Source: Sipunculus nudus
Taxonomy: Eukaryota; Annelida; Sipuncula; Golfingiida; Sipunculidae
DNA length: 64,000 nucleotides
Direction: 5' to 3'
Assembly: GCA_026874595.1 (NCBI GenBank)
Contig: CM049309.1
Location: 52,304,079 to 52,368,078 of the forward strand
Part shown: positions 26,801-36,059 of the stretch, piece after piece
Layout of the letters: every line of letters starts with the position of its first letter
How positions within the stretch are numbered: the first letter of the stretch is position 1
Program-made: the position numbers and the translations under genes
Notes under the pieces: generated by a model
Told to the model about the DNA's origin: nothing
What the model saw: only the letters and a program-made list of their open reading frames with translations
The model's database searches: none

Positions 26801-29800
26801 TTGTATGTCGTCAGCAAAGCTTTAGGATATGTAAGTTTGTGTATGGTGGAGATTTTGCTATATAGAGGCTGTTGTTTTAATAAATATTAAAACTAAAAGT
26901 GACCCAAGGGTCATGATGCTCAGCTGACATCGACTTTTCATTAATTTAGATATGGAGGCCTTTAGCTAATTTATTAAAGTTCAGTCAAATTTTGCACTTC
27001 AGATTACAGTGCATCTGTTTCTTAACTTACTATGCATGATCAAGAATTCTTTCTGGCAATGAGCTATCAGTCCTTTTGAATAAAGACTATTTTGTGTGTC
27101 CCCCTCAGCTAAAACAAAGTTTTGTTGATATGACAGTCCACTATGTGAACAGTTATATTAAAAATTATTTTGATCAGCACAAATTTATCATTATCATTTC
27201 ACAATAATTGAGATATATGCCTGCTGCAGATCCATGCCTGCTAGATGTTAGCTATATCTAGTTGCAGACATAAAACTCACTCTGTAGTACCCTGTATCCT
27301 GTGCACTGGCCTCTCTGACTTGGGGATAGAGCAAAGGTCTCAAAGCCGGGAGATCGTGAGTTTGAATCTCAGCTGAGGTGGTGAGATTTTTTCACGGTCG
27401 GCCCAAACCCAGGGTGAGCACTCTGTAGGCTAAATGGAAAGGTTGTGTCCAACAGCTGTGTTTCACTCACAAACAAGTGCGCCTTTTTGGGATTCCTCAG
27501 TGGTATAACCTAGGATAACACACCTAGGGCCCGCAGGTGCAGTAGCCACTGGGCCTGGTTACCACCAGGATAAAAATGTGAGGAAGCATGTGATACTGCT
27601 CTGTCACATAGTCCGAAACCGAAATGGAAATCTGCAGATGTACATATATTTAGTTAAGCTAGCATTAAAAAATTGAGGCAGTTACCTCCAACAAAAAAAT
27701 AAATAAAAAAAAAAACTTATATCCTGTGATCTGCTTACTGTAGGACTGTGAGTTTTTGAAGGAAGCCCTGATGATGCCATGGACACTGTCTACCAGCCAG
27801 CAACCACAGCAGCAGATAGCTAATGGTCCAGACTGTAACGAGCCACTGTTCCAAGATAAGGTACAGTAAATAATAAAATGCTACCACTTTAAACATAGTT
27901 ATTTACTTGTAACTAGGCTTGTGAATTATGAGGGCCTTAGAATTGGTCCAATTTTGATTCTTTACATTCAGTTCAACTGCCAAACCACCACAGCCCTTAT
28001 GCTCTGCCCCTTTGTCCTAATTTTGCCCAAGAGAGCTGTTAATAAGACAAAAATGACCACAGTGATGTCTCCAAGGTTGGTCCCGTATGACATCGCATTG
28101 ACTGACTTCATTAGCTGGCATTGATGAATATATTGTGTTTTGCCATATTTTGGATTATTTGTTTCTTACAAATGCAAGGTAAGACTATTATTATACAGTC
28201 AGCGGAATAGCCCCTACAGCATTTGGCCCACAATTTATATACTGTCTCCTCTGTATAAATTATTGGAAAATCATGTGGACAGGGGTATTGGTACAGGATA
28301 CACATGTTTTGTTTGGGACAATCACCCAAATCATGCAAATTTTGCTTTTGTCAGGTGATTGACTGTTTACATTGCCAACATTAAATTGATTGGATTGATC
28401 GCAAACTGCTCTGCTCATGATTATTCATTGGATGCACATGTATATGTGATTAAAGTCGTATAGATTTCATGGTTAGGTCAATGCTTCATTCAGTTATCAG
28501 TTTAGTAGTAAATTTCAGACTTGATTTTAAATAAAAGCAAATATTTTACCAAGATGAGTATAACTTTATAAGCTCATTTTAGCATGGAAGGGATAAATGT
28601 AGCTCCCTCGTTGTTTATCGCCACAATAGTTTGTTTCTGTGTGAATGGAACAGTCTGCTGGTGAGCGCTGAGACTAGGTCCAGCGCACATATATGACAAA
28701 CAGCCTCGACCTCGCAGCATGTTTCATTAAATATTACAGCTCACAGAGGACTTTGGGATGACACATGCCAAAAAAAAAGAAATTTGGTGTTTAAGAATCC
28801 ATTATAATTTAATTGAGGGGTTGCAGTAAAATAATTGGATATTTTGATGCATTGTTACACCTACTACTTATTACTATGCACATTGACCCGTTATGACCAA
28901 CTGACCATCATATTGTCATTTTTGCAAGAATTAGGATTAAGATGTATTGATAAAAGGTTGTAAAAAATCCTTCACAGAAATCATATTGTGTAGGTACAAC
29001 ATCTCTGCCCCTCAGACGCAATACAATATTTTGAATCATGGTAAAAAAGGAGCAAAACCGTAGAAAAAAATGCCATCTGACTCTAAAACATGACATTATG
29101 TTGAAAATATGATCTTCATCAAGTTGTTCGTTATTCTGGTATGAACCAGTGTTGCTGGTAAATATTAATGTTGGGAATCAGATGTAATATAATGATCAAT
29201 CAGCAGTAAAAATTGAACTCTACCGGCTGATAATCGGTACTAAATAGTTGTATAGGAGTATGGAATTTTTTACCATATACAGACCTGTACATCATCTCAA
29301 CTGATATACAGCCTACATGTTTGTTAATATATGTAATAAATCTGTAGCCTATATGTGTGTAGTTACCTTGGGTATGAAGTTATTAGTAAAGACAGGCTGT
29401 TCACATGAATTCAATGAAAGCATACATTTATTCACTACATAGCTTATGTTATTTGCAAAACTTTGTCATCAATTATTGCACTGCAAGATCGTTTAGCACA
29501 AACCGACCACTATCATTGGTTATAATCGATCATCTGTCCATCTCTAGTGAATATACATATTGTTATCCACCGAGTGGTATTGGCATTTCAATTGTGTTAA
29601 AACAAGATAAGCTACTAACTTCAAGAAAATTCAGTGAATAAAAAAAATGTGAAAATATAGATACATTGATTCAAGTTTTATTTAAAAAATATCTGTGAAA
29701 TTGCAGTGCATTATTTATCATCACATTCTAACTGATGTCATGCATTCACTAATTGCCAGGTTTGTCCAGGAGGTGGATTTGGCCCAGTCTCTGACAAGGG

Positions 29801-29948
29801 TTACGGAGTGTCATACATGATGGCAGGAGACGCTCGATTCTTCTTTCATATTTCATCTAAGAAATCCTGCCCTACCACAGACTCGCACAAGTTTGCCAAC
29901 CTTATTTTTGAAAGTTTGTCTGAAATGAGGAGCTTGTTTGAAGAGTAA
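5917..29948 (+). CDS. CPT1: Carnitine O-palmitoyltransferase 1 (16 coding exons, 5' exon missing)
   Basis: This enzyme transfers long-chain acyl groups from CoA to carnitine at the mitochondrial outer membrane, the committed and malonyl-CoA-inhibited step of fatty-acid import. Sixteen GT-AG exons join without a frame break into 728 residues plus a stop (partial numbering starts at the first whole codon of the 5917 exon). Residues about 8-30 and 55-75 are two hydrophobic segments matching CPT1 TM1 and TM2, followed by [13 protein letters not shown]. The acyltransferase domain follows. The catalytic histidine lies in [10 protein letters not shown] (partial residue 428, codon 19326-19328). Other family motifs are [48 protein letters not shown] and FHISSK. 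The vertebrate enzyme has about 773 residues, so roughly 45 N-terminal residues are absent and the first coding exon was not found in 1-5916. Two membrane segments argue for CPT1 rather than CPT2. I see no inactivating lesion. Confidence 0.96.
6099..6403 (+). mobile_element. Foldback MITE interrupted by a Helitron-like element (left part)
   Basis: The start TTAAGGCCAAAAAACATAAA and the right arm TGCCTGAGAACTATACC are intact, but the expected TTTTGGCC end is missing here and appears instead at 8828-8834 as TTTTGGC, followed by TTAA. The two parts flank the element at 6404-8828. Confidence 0.8.
6404..8828 (+). mobile_element. Complete non-autonomous Helitron-like element
   Basis: The 5' end AGCTCAGCTGACTATAAGTC forms a terminal palindrome with CATCTGAGCT and is followed by a GTCCGTCCGTCC tract. 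The body holds two diverged copies of a roughly 700-bp unit (about 6480-7150 and 7185-7830), then AT-rich sequence with GAATAC-type repeats. The 3' end has CAGCTGAGCT (complement of the 5' tip), a perfect hairpin GACCCATGGGTC and CCTTGTTTT. There is no Rep or helicase coding sequence. It lies in a CPT1 intron, in sense orientation. Confidence 0.75.
8828..8838 (+). mobile_element. Foldback MITE, right remnant after insertion
   Basis: TTTTGGCTTAA directly follows the Helitron-like 3' end and supplies the missing terminus and the TTAA flank of the MITE that starts at 6099. Confidence 0.75.
9562..9869 (+). mobile_element. Foldback MITE (GGCC-ended), copy
   Basis: It starts AAGGCCAAATAAAAAATAAA and ends GAGAACAATTTTTTTGGC. 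GGTTCTCAGGAACCATCCGC and GTGCCTGAGAAC are the inverted arms. Its orientation relative to the 3136 copy is reversed, as for the 6099 copy (polyC before the T-rich interior). Confidence 0.82.
10810..11160 (+). repeat. Diverged direct repeat (about 75 bp, spaced 275 bp)
   Basis: CTTATATAGTT.A......CCACAA.TT.T is followed by ATATATG.TTTGGTC..AAGA and CTATTTAAC-type words, once at 10817-10880 and again at 11090-11157. It is probably part of one older repeat that ends at about 11360. Confidence 0.45.
11180..11362 (+). repeat. Possible non-LTR retroelement 3' end with AATC tail
   Basis: An AT-rich stretch ends in GCCGAGGAGGAAATAAAG followed by an AATCAATCAAAC-type simple tail. A poly(A)-signal-like word plus a short-unit tail is typical of LINE or SINE 3' ends. 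No reverse transcriptase is visible upstream. Confidence 0.4.
11485..11604 (+). CDS. CPT1: CPT1 exon b: TM2
   Basis: The acceptor is GATTTCAG and the donor is GTAAGT. It encodes [19 protein letters not shown], the second membrane segment, then [15 protein letters not shown], a very well conserved CPT1 stretch. A split codon joins it in frame to both neighbours. The intron before it is 5.4 kb, stretched by several mobile elements. Confidence 0.95.
11640..12010 (+). repeat. Interspersed repeat, pair member with 25910-26260
   Basis: AATAAGAGTCCC, ATATAATTGATTCATATAAT, GGCTATGCTCTGTGT and GAGATAGCGAAAATGGAACC recur in order at the second site (with GAGATCGCAAAAATGAAACC). No coding capacity. Confidence 0.5.
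12857..13074 (+). CDS. CPT1: CPT1 exon c: start of cytosolic catalytic region
   Basis: The acceptor is TTTTGTTCAG and the donor is GTATAG. The exon encodes [19 protein letters not shown] then [20 protein letters not shown], matching the LYSFQ.SLPRLPVP block of CPT1. It ends in phase 0 after KAK. Confidence 0.96.
13871..13956 (+). CDS. CPT1: CPT1 exon d
   Basis: The acceptor is ATTTCAG. It encodes [20 protein letters not shown] then VHNWCTDW. Of two possible donors, 13957 (GTCAGT) was chosen because only it rebuilds [12 protein letters not shown] with the next exon; GT at 13961 would break the frame. Confidence 0.94.
14665..14885 (+). repeat. Diverged repeat, pair member with 3715-4002
   Basis: The shared words run in the same order as at 3715; this copy lies in the CPT1 intron between exons d and e. 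Confidence 0.5.
15151..15255 (+). CDS. CPT1: CPT1 exon e
   Basis: The acceptor is ATATTTTCAG and the donor is GTGAGA. It encodes [20 protein letters not shown], a near-universal CPT1 block (family form R.PL.VNSNYY), then [16 protein letters not shown]. Confidence 0.96.
15832..15963 (+). CDS. CPT1: CPT1 exon f
   Basis: The acceptor is TATTTTTGCAG and the donor is GTAAGT. It encodes [20 protein letters not shown] followed by [20 protein letters not shown] and FSTTR, aligning with the REEI.P......PLCSAQ.ERMF.T.R region of CPT1. Confidence 0.96.
17029..17083 (+). CDS. CPT1: CPT1 exon g (55 bp)
   Basis: A short exon with acceptor TTTTCCAG and donor GTAAGT. It encodes [25 protein letters not shown] is the family signature after the Thr-Arg junction. 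Phase 0 at its 3' end. Confidence 0.94.
17306..17561. mobile_element. Short foldback element in CPT1 intron
   Basis: CTATATCTCCTTTGCTTTAA at about 17318-17338 is the near-perfect inverted complement of TTAAAGCAAAGGAGATATAG at about 17525-17544. Outer words TACACTTCAGTT and GACTGCAGTGTAT also pair. The inner words GCTTTGTTAAGCAAG and CTTGCCAAACAAAGC pair again, so the roughly 255-bp unit folds into a long stem. Confidence 0.7.
17786..17915 (+). CDS. CPT1: CPT1 exon h
   Basis: The acceptor is TTTGTTGCAG and the donor is GTAAGC. It encodes [20 protein letters not shown] and [20 protein letters not shown], the H..V...G.Y.K......G.LL.P..L..QL..I block. A tRNA-like SINE fragment begins about 75 bp downstream in the intron. 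Confidence 0.95.
17990..18105 (-). repeat. tRNA-derived SINE head or tRNA pseudogene
   Basis: On the minus strand TAGCAAAGTGG fits a Pol III A box and GGTTCGAATCC is a perfect B box, about 35 bp apart as in a tRNA. The acceptor stem cannot pair properly, so it is not a functional tRNA. It lies just after CPT1 exon h. Confidence 0.65.
18388..18527 (+). CDS. CPT1: CPT1 exon i
   Basis: The acceptor is ATTTCACAG and the donor is GTGAGT. It encodes [20 protein letters not shown] and [20 protein letters not shown], matching E..LAALTAG.R..WA..R...F..G.N...L of the family. Confidence 0.96.
19185..19384 (+). CDS. CPT1: CPT1 exon j: catalytic histidine
   Basis: The acceptor is ATCTGTAG and the donor is GTAAGA. 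It encodes [20 protein letters not shown] then [19 protein letters not shown]. The His codon 19326-19328 corresponds to the catalytic base (His473 in mammalian CPT1A). It ends two bases into a Glu codon. Confidence 0.97.
19441..19660 (+). repeat. Helitron-like 5' end fragment
   Basis: AAGCTCATCTGACTGTCATG begins the fragment, followed by CCATCGTCTGTCCCG, AACAGGGCGCAAATTGTAGC and TTGGACCTAGAAACTTCTAA. The same order is seen at 35847-36030. It is truncated at the right. Confidence 0.55.
19715..19880 (-). repeat. tRNA-SINE, 3' part
   Basis: The minus strand of 19723-19755 (GGCCCGCAGGTGCAGTAGTC, then ACCAGGCCTGGT) matches the 3' part of the SINE at 27305-27610 (GCCCGCAGGTGCAGTAGCC, GGGCCTGGT). 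The tRNA-like head is missing or decayed. Confidence 0.6.
20324..20474 (+). CDS. CPT1: CPT1 exon k
   Basis: The acceptor is TTGCCACACAG and the donor is GTGCTC, a weak match to consensus, but the frame into the next exon is right. It encodes [20 protein letters not shown] and [20 protein letters not shown]. The 3.97-kb intron that follows holds a 3.25-kb TIR element. Confidence 0.94.
20515..20550. repeat. (TA)n microsatellite at left edge of TIR element
   Basis: An alternating TA run directly abuts the left terminal inverted repeat. A matching run abuts the right end at 23800-23848, consistent with insertion into a TA-rich target. Confidence 0.9.
22091..22747. repeat. Long direct repeat, copy A, inside TIR element
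   Basis: It begins GACCGTCATCACAAGTTGAT and matches copy B for about 660 bp with few differences (for example a 4-bp TTTG gain in B). The offset is 840-844 bp. Confidence 0.9.
22931..23592. repeat. Long direct repeat, copy B, inside TIR element
   Basis: It begins GACCGTCATCACAAGGTGAT and matches copy A through TAAACATCA and AAGAAAATAAATAC. A 183-bp unique spacer separates A and B. Confidence 0.9.
24443..24514 (+). CDS. CPT1: CPT1 exon l (72 bp)
   Basis: The acceptor is TTTTATGTAG and the donor is GTAAGT. It encodes [20 protein letters not shown] then KTCK, the F..FGKG.IK.C block of CPT1. Phase 0 on both sides. Confidence 0.95.
25214..25374 (+). CDS. CPT1: CPT1 exon m: malonyl-CoA-sensitivity region
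   Basis: The acceptor is TGTGTAG and the donor is GTGAGT. It encodes [20 protein letters not shown] and [20 protein letters not shown]. The Met codon 25301-25303 in EASMTR is the equivalent of Met593 of mammalian CPT1A, a residue linked to malonyl-CoA inhibition. Confidence 0.97.
25388..25871. mobile_element. ACTCGAGTC-rich MITE, hAT-like, copy 2
   Basis: The left end CAGTGATGAAGTTGAGTCC and the right end GGACTCGAGTCCCACATCAC are inverted partners. CATGGG occurs just outside both ends, compatible with a decayed 8-bp target duplication as in hAT elements. It begins 13 bp after CPT1 exon m. Confidence 0.65.
25910..26260 (+). repeat. Interspersed repeat, pair member with 11640-12010
   Basis: It shares AATAAGAG.TCCCATC, TTTGATATAATTAATTCA, TAATGGTTATACTCTGTGT and GAGATCGCAAAAATGAAACC with the first copy. 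Confidence 0.5.
26674..26830 (+). CDS. CPT1: CPT1 exon n
   Basis: The acceptor is TTGTTTACAG and the donor is GTAAGT. It encodes [20 protein letters not shown], then [20 protein letters not shown], which carries the invariant GIDRHLF.LYVVSK motif. Confidence 0.97.
26893..26940 (-). repeat. Decayed Helitron-like 3' terminus
   Basis: AAGTGACCCAAGGGTCATGA then TGCTCAGCTGAC matches the minus-strand 3' end (hairpin plus GCTCAGCTG) of the 61955 copy. It lies just after CPT1 exon n. Confidence 0.5.
27300..27610 (+). mobile_element. tRNA-derived SINE, nearly complete
   Basis: The head GGGGATAGAGCAAAGGTCTC resembles an A box and GAGTTTGAATCTCAG a T-arm with B box and pairing stem. A conserved body follows, ending GGGCCCGCAGGTGCAGTAGC, GGGCCTGGTTACC and an A-rich tail region. 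A second copy of the 3' part lies at 19715-19880. Molluscan SINEs of this general build are known; the exact family is not assigned. Confidence 0.7.
27744..27860 (+). CDS. CPT1: CPT1 exon o
   Basis: The acceptor is GCTTACTGTAG and the donor is GTACAG. It encodes [20 protein letters not shown] then [30 protein letters not shown] is the family motif, with a less conserved tail of usual length. Confidence 0.96.
29760..29948 (+). CDS. CPT1: CPT1 last exon with stop codon
   Basis: The acceptor is AATTGCCAG. It encodes [20 protein letters not shown], then [11 protein letters not shown] and ends [10 protein letters not shown] before TAA at 29946-29948. The 3' UTR must start at 29949; a candidate AATAAA lies at 30663-30668, but other A/T-rich candidates follow, so the cleavage site is uncertain. 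Confidence 0.97.
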   Translation, partial: VCPGGGFGPVSDKGYGVSYMMAGDARFFFHISSKKSCPTTDSHKFANLIFESLSEMRSLFEE

Positions 29949-30039
29949 GGGATGATCAAACAGATCAGACAGACAGAGGAATAACTCACTTGCTACAGAA
30001 AGAGATTACTAACAATATGCAGGAAGAAATAACTATTCA

Positions 30040-30150
30040 GTGACAAAAGATATAACTCTCCAGTCACAAAATATAACTATCCAGTAGATAACTATCCAGA
30101 GACAAAAGATATAAGTATCTAGTGACGAACGATATAACTGTCTAGTGTGA
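30040..30150 (+). repeat. Degenerate short tandem repeat in CPT1 3' UTR
   Basis: A word close to GACAAAAGATATAACTATCCAGT recurs about five times (for example at 30041, 30093 and 30122) with unit lengths of about 22-28 bp and substitutions between copies. Confidence 0.6.
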
Positions 30151-33100
30151 AAGATATGAATGTTTGAGCTAGGAAAGAGGTCAGCAAAAAAGTCGAAAAA
30201 CTATAACCTTTACATAGAAAAAAATCAAAGTGTGGAATGTTGCAATCTCAGTAGGAGGGCAAAAATAACATGCAGCATGAATTGTTCATCTTGACCAAGG
30301 GTTAAGGAAATTGGTTGTACCAATACAACATGTTATGTGTACACCCTTATTGTAAAGAAATATTGGTAATCTCACTGTGAAAAAGTGTCCATTGCAGCAA
30401 TGGAAGAGAAATCTGTTCTGTGCAAGAAATGACATCCTTAAATAGGATGAGAATATTATAATCACAATATTGATAAGAGGTGATCTCAAAGTATATTGAG
30501 GGATGTAACCTCACAATAATCAAGAAAAAAATAATGATCTCATGCTACGGAAGGGTATGTCCATCGCAGCATAACCAGAAATAATCCCAACAGTATAAGG
30601 GATTATACTATCGTGAAAGTTCGCATATAAATGGATAGATATCACTACACAGTGTAAATACAAATAAAATTAATAATGTGATGTGGATCAGATTATGACT
30701 TTCATTATGTAACAATTTATAACCTTTGTACTGTAATATTAGTTCAGCAGGCATATACCATATTTCAAATATATAATAATCATCAGATTTAAGCAGATTT
30801 CAATTGATAAACAGCAAAGCTGTCATTTTAGAGATCTTAGAAGATTACAAAAATTTTAAAAGTTTTTTTTAGAAAAAAATATTAAATTGAAGTGGTGGAC
30901 TTGTGTATCAATAACCAGAAGAGCATTTAACTATGGTGCTTGCACCAAAATGTATTGGATGTTTTTCATTAGATATAAACATTTTGTGAGGGATAACATC
31001 AGGGTTAATTTTGCACACACCAAAATTCTTTAAGATTAAAAAAAATGTTATGAAATTTGAACTGTTTAATTTTTTTACTCAATATTAATAAATCTTTGGA
31101 AAATGTACAAAGTCAACAAAAAGCAATGAAATTTTATTTTTAAGTAACAAAATTTGTTCTTTAATATTATTTTTATTAAATGTTCACATATTAAATCATA
31201 TTTTCTTCTGCTTTTCTATAAGGCCATTTAATCAACTGAGCAGAATTTCTAATTTGTATACCTGTCTACAAGGTAATAATGCAGGGCAAGCAGTGTCATG
31301 TTAGGGCATTTTGGTAATATAACTTTCATGATAGGTGTGATCTTTTATATAAATTGAATTACTATGCACTTTTTTTTGCGGTCTGGCCATCTGTGAGTGT
31401 ATTCCATAAAAGGCAAAAGTATTGTATAATAGCAAATCGACAATACACCTCTAGTCTCTTACACATAGTACCAGACTTAAATTTAGTGTCAACCCTAAAT
31501 ACCTTTGTTATATTGTTGTGAATTCTTAATAGTTACCATGGTGATTCACATATACCCCATGACTTAAGTCGCTTAAATTGCAGCAGACCCCAGAGGATTA
31601 CAAAATGAATATTACACTTTGTATAGCTTGAGTGTAACGTTGTATTCATAAGAATTCTATCACCCTGTATAATATATATGGGTATATTATGGATGTTTTT
31701 CTTCTATACAGCCAACTCATGTCAGATAATCCATCGTCAACTTGTTATTTCATATTATGATTTTATCATGAATCATCTGAATCAGTATTACCTATGGACC
31801 AGTTTTATTTTCCGAATCTATATGTGTTGTTTGTTACCATTCTACCACAGAGCTTAAAAATGGGGATATAAAACCCAGTCCCTTAAATGGAACCAATTGA
31901 AATAACAACAGAAGAATGATCTAATTAATCTCTTATTAACTCATCATATTTGGATTATTTCAACCATTGTGCATATACATTTGAAAGTCATACCACTGTA
32001 TAATAACATATATCATCTATTGTCACATGATTTATATCATCTTTATATCCTTGACAGTGCCATCTATTGGCAATGTCCCTACCGTAGAAACTGACCAGTC
32101 ATGGAGCAATTCATCTCAGTGACGCTGACCTTGTCTAAACATTGGCATCAAGCTCATTTTTCCTCAGGATTTTGTTCTTGTATACAAGAGGAGAATACTC
32201 TTGAGTACTTGTGTGTGATTTCAAGGATTAATTTTATTTTTTTTCTCTTCATCAAGCCTCAGCCAAAGATATATGTCAGCTGTATATGTAAAATATTATC
32301 TTGAGTTTTTCTTGGAATTTCTGAATGGTTATCCTTGCAACCCTTTTTCAATTCTTGTTATGAAAATTGCTTTACATGGGTGGATGATTTTTATTCCTTT
32401 GAATACTGCAGACTGTGTGCTTTAAACTGTGACCGAATGAGTGATTATGTGATACATACTGCCAAAGAAAAAAAAACATTTTGAAGAAACATTTATTTTG
32501 TTTTAGTGAATCTGTCAATTATTGCCAAAGGATTAGTTCTGTAGGATTTTAGTTTGAAATTGTTTTCTAAAAATGTATAAATTTCTATTTTGCTGAATTT
32601 TCAGTGACATTATCAGAATAGGGTTCTATCTCAGTTTCTGTAATTCAAAATGGGATCACCTCCAGGCTTAATATCCACAGAGCATATATTGACCACAATA
32701 TTTTATCCCATATATACATATTATTTATAAAAGAACAACTGAAGAAGAAACAAAGCCTTATCAATTAGAAGTAGAATCAGTATTATTTTTATGTGCATTT
32801 TAAATATTTACTCTCATCCAATTCTAGAGATTATGTTTAAGGGGTTCATGCAATATATACTGAAGTATTACATACTGTATATTGTTTAACTGGTGATTAT
32901 TTATTAAATGCACAGGAGTATGGGTTTTGTAGAGGTTGAACCAGTGAATTAAAAAAAATTGTAGCAAAATGAAAGTCATGTTATAGGCAGTGTCTGAAGG
33001 TATATAGATTAGAAGTTTCAGGTATCGGGCTACAGGCCTTGGGTTGATATGTTACAGGTGTCAGTACATAGGTGATATGGAACAAGCCAGTTGATATTAT

Positions 33101-34408
33101 TATATTTACTTAAAAACATACAATTATTGACCTAGGCTTCATGATCGGTCATAAAAAAACAAGGAAATAATCAGGAGATATGTCAGTCTCAATTATTGGC
33201 AGGCAATTTGGTAGAATATTGTTATCTTATGAAGAGAGAAATTTATCTAAATAACTGTGCCTGGCAGCTGTGTGGTGTTGTTAGATATTATGAAGAAGCG
33301 CCATATTGTCTTGATGGCTTCATATTTCAGCGTTTTTAAATTTGGCCCTGAGGCTTCTGATAGTATCCCACAATCTTGGTTGCGATGTTCTCCATGTGTT
33401 GCAGATGAAAAGTAACAAAATATCTTGTTGGGTTTGATGTACCCAGTATTTACAGAGCCTTCATCGTTGTAACCCAGTCATGTTCATATACATATTGATA
33501 ATGGTTTGGATTCTTGTCTGAGCCATCAATGATCATTTACATGGTAATCATGCAAGTCCTTTGGCATCAGTCAGTGTATCATGCCAGCTCTAAATATTTC
33601 AGAGGGAGACACAATTTAGACCCTATATGACCATTATACCTGTGTTAATATATAACAATATACATTATTTGCAGAAAGATGGAACAGATTGCCTAATTAT
33701 GTTCTGATCACTGAGTTAATTACCAGCCTACCTGAAGTCCCAGCAGTGAGTACCACTACTGAATGGACAGAACTTTACCCTATATACAGAGCTTTCAGGA
33801 ACAGGAGGGTTATTGATACAATAATTATTCAAAGTATTATATTTAAAATATGTTTCAAACCATAATGATCCAAAATTTGACACAGATCCCTTCCCATTTT
33901 TAACTTGTGACACTCCAAAACCCCACAAAGCCCCCCTAAAATTTTGGCCCTAGCATTCCGGACTCTCCAATTTTTATTCCTTTTGAAAGATCTGCCTATA
34001 TGGCATGTATAATATATCGTAAGGAGCATGAAAGATTGTGCATACAAGGCTTATTTGCAATTTTTTCAAAACCATCCCTGCATGTAAAGACAGTTTACTG
34101 CTAACAGTAAGATGTGTAGATATTGCATATTACATGATCATTGTGAACCTGTTTTTCTGCCTGATATCAGTATTTTCACCTCCAGAAGTACACATTCCTC
34201 TGTATATGCTGTATTACATGTTTATAATACCTACCAGGTAATACGTACACAATACCAGTGGCAAAGTGTATTTTTTTTACAAAATGTTGCACTGCAAAGT
34301 CCACTCAGAGCACATCAATGCAATTTTATTAATTACAAGCTAAATGTAGTAAGTTATGATAGTTAGAAGCACTGCCTCCAATTTAAACTTAAGAACTGCC
34401 ATGTCATT

Positions 34409-34443
34409 AGGAAGGGGATGGGGGGAGGGGGAGGGGAGGGGAT
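34409..34443 (+). repeat. G-rich tract, quadruplex-capable
   Basis: Five runs of four or more G separated by single A or AT form an almost pure purine tract, fitting the four-run quadruplex pattern on the + strand. Confidence 0.75.
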
Positions 34444-35513
34444 ACCATTATCAATTGCAGGTATGATTTATGATACTTCAGGGTTGTTTAATTGTCAGCA
34501 TGTCCCTTCTCATTTGGTTAACAGGCTCACATGGTCCAGTCAGTTGTGCCATGCATGGCTATTTTTGTATGGTAAGCATCAGTGATAGAAACTATTAATA
34601 TATTCCTGGTATATTTATTTTGAATTTTGAATTGTATGTAATGGTTTAGTTTGAGAGTGTTCACACAATTAAATGTATAGTTTGATATACAAGGGGTGCA
34701 CAAACAAGGAGGGGATGTTAAGTTATTGGACTTGGTGCGAACCTTAATTGGGTGCTGGAAAATCATATATGGTTGTTGCCACCTTTATATATTGATTTAA
34801 ATACTAAGTGAAAGATGTATATGTTGTGAAAGTAGTATAATATAATAACACAACTTAAATTTACATTACAAGAGCAAACATGTTTCTGTCTTTTGAATAG
34901 GCTTGGGCAGAACCTTGTACAATATATTTTAAAGGTGAAGATGGGGTGATAACAGATAGCATAGTAACTCTTACAAACTCTAAGGGAATCTTAACTGATA
35001 AATACAAACTTTGTTGCAGGTTTTAAACTCTGTTGCAGTTTACCTTATGTTTATTGAAGGATAACTCATCTTAGAAACCTTGCATTTTAGTTTTATTTAT
35101 AGTGTATTTCTACCAATGTATAAAAAAAGTTATAAAAACTGTATTTGCAAATTGCAGTTACTATCTATGCACAAAGAGTGTTTAATTACACAAGACAAAT
35201 TGTCAAGCTTTAAAAACTTTAAAATTAATTATATGTGTTGACATGACATTTTGAAAAATTCTATACATATTCGATTTTAGGACTTCTCCCTTTCAGAAGA
35301 CCATGTCTGGTTGAAGATGTTTGCTTTTAATGTTATATGAATTTATGGGTGATCTTTAACCTCTCATGTATTAAATTGTATGCAAACAAAAGGTGTTCTT
35401 TGTGATTATGGTTTGACTGCAGTGGGTCATTCAAGTCTACTCAAGAATGCATGGAAGACATTTTAAAGAAAGACTTAACACAAAGTAATAAATCACTACA
35501 TGTTTACTTAATG

Positions 35514-35700
35514 CAGGGGCGATTCCAGGATTTAGGAAAAGGAGGGATACAACCCAGGAGGACTGTTGACAAAACTTAATAAAAGGTCCCCACCTCTGGA
35601 AAAGGGCGGACCAGGATGCAAAAGATGGTCTGAAACCTATTTAAAACAGGTTGCGGCAGCTGAAAAAAGGGGTGTGTGGACCCCCTACCTGGATCCCCTT
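35514..35700. mobile_element. GGGGCGGATCC-type MITE, copy 1 (decayed)
   Basis: It begins CAGGGGCGATTCCAGGATTT then AGGAAAAGGAGGGATACAAC and CCAGGAGGACT, with GGTCC..CC and GACC.CC..C..GGATCCC inside. These match the inverted form of the copy at 39044-39252. Confidence 0.55.
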
Positions 35701-35846
35701 TTGAAATGTTCTACTCAATTCATGTTTCAACTGGGTGTGCAACAATGAATTGAATAACAAGATTGATTTAATTGTAAACCCTTGCTTGAATTGTAATAGA
35801 TTTTAACCATGCACTAAATTGATTTGTTTCTATTCTTCTGTTTTAA

Positions 35847-36030
35847 GCTCAGCTGACTGAAAGGCATCTGAGCAATAGTAATCACTCCTTGTCAGTCTGT
35901 CTGTCCATCTGTCCATAAACGGGGCACAAATCGTAATTGCTGGACCTAGAAACTTCTTACTGGAAACCCATGGAGATCCATAAAAAATCTCCTTAGAAAC
36001 CTGAAATGAGGTCACTGTCTCAAACATGAG
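35847..36030 (+). repeat. Helitron-like 5' end fragment
   Basis: AAGCTCAGCTGACTGAAAGG with CATCTGAGCAATAG is the palindromic 5' tip, followed by a GTCTGTCTGTCCATCTGTCC tract. Next comes GGACCTAGAAACTTCT and GAAATGAGGTCACTG, the complement of the 155-bp core seen at 41950-42900. Truncated. Confidence 0.6.
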
Positions 36031-36059
36031 ATGAAGAGAACCACTCCTGTGATATTATC

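Larger units (their letters stand above)
29949..35500. other. CPT1 3' UTR and AT-rich intergenic DNA
   Basis: No exon, tRNA or clear mobile element is recognised over this stretch. It starts with the CPT1 3' UTR and includes a short tandem block near 30040-30150 and a G-rich tract at 34409-34443, both noted separately. Confidence 0.6.

Noticed and set aside
28111-28358. Extra CPT1 or other exons in the intron before the last exon
   Set aside because: The frames show no CPT1 similarity, and the join from 27860 to 29760 is already exact in frame and alignment.
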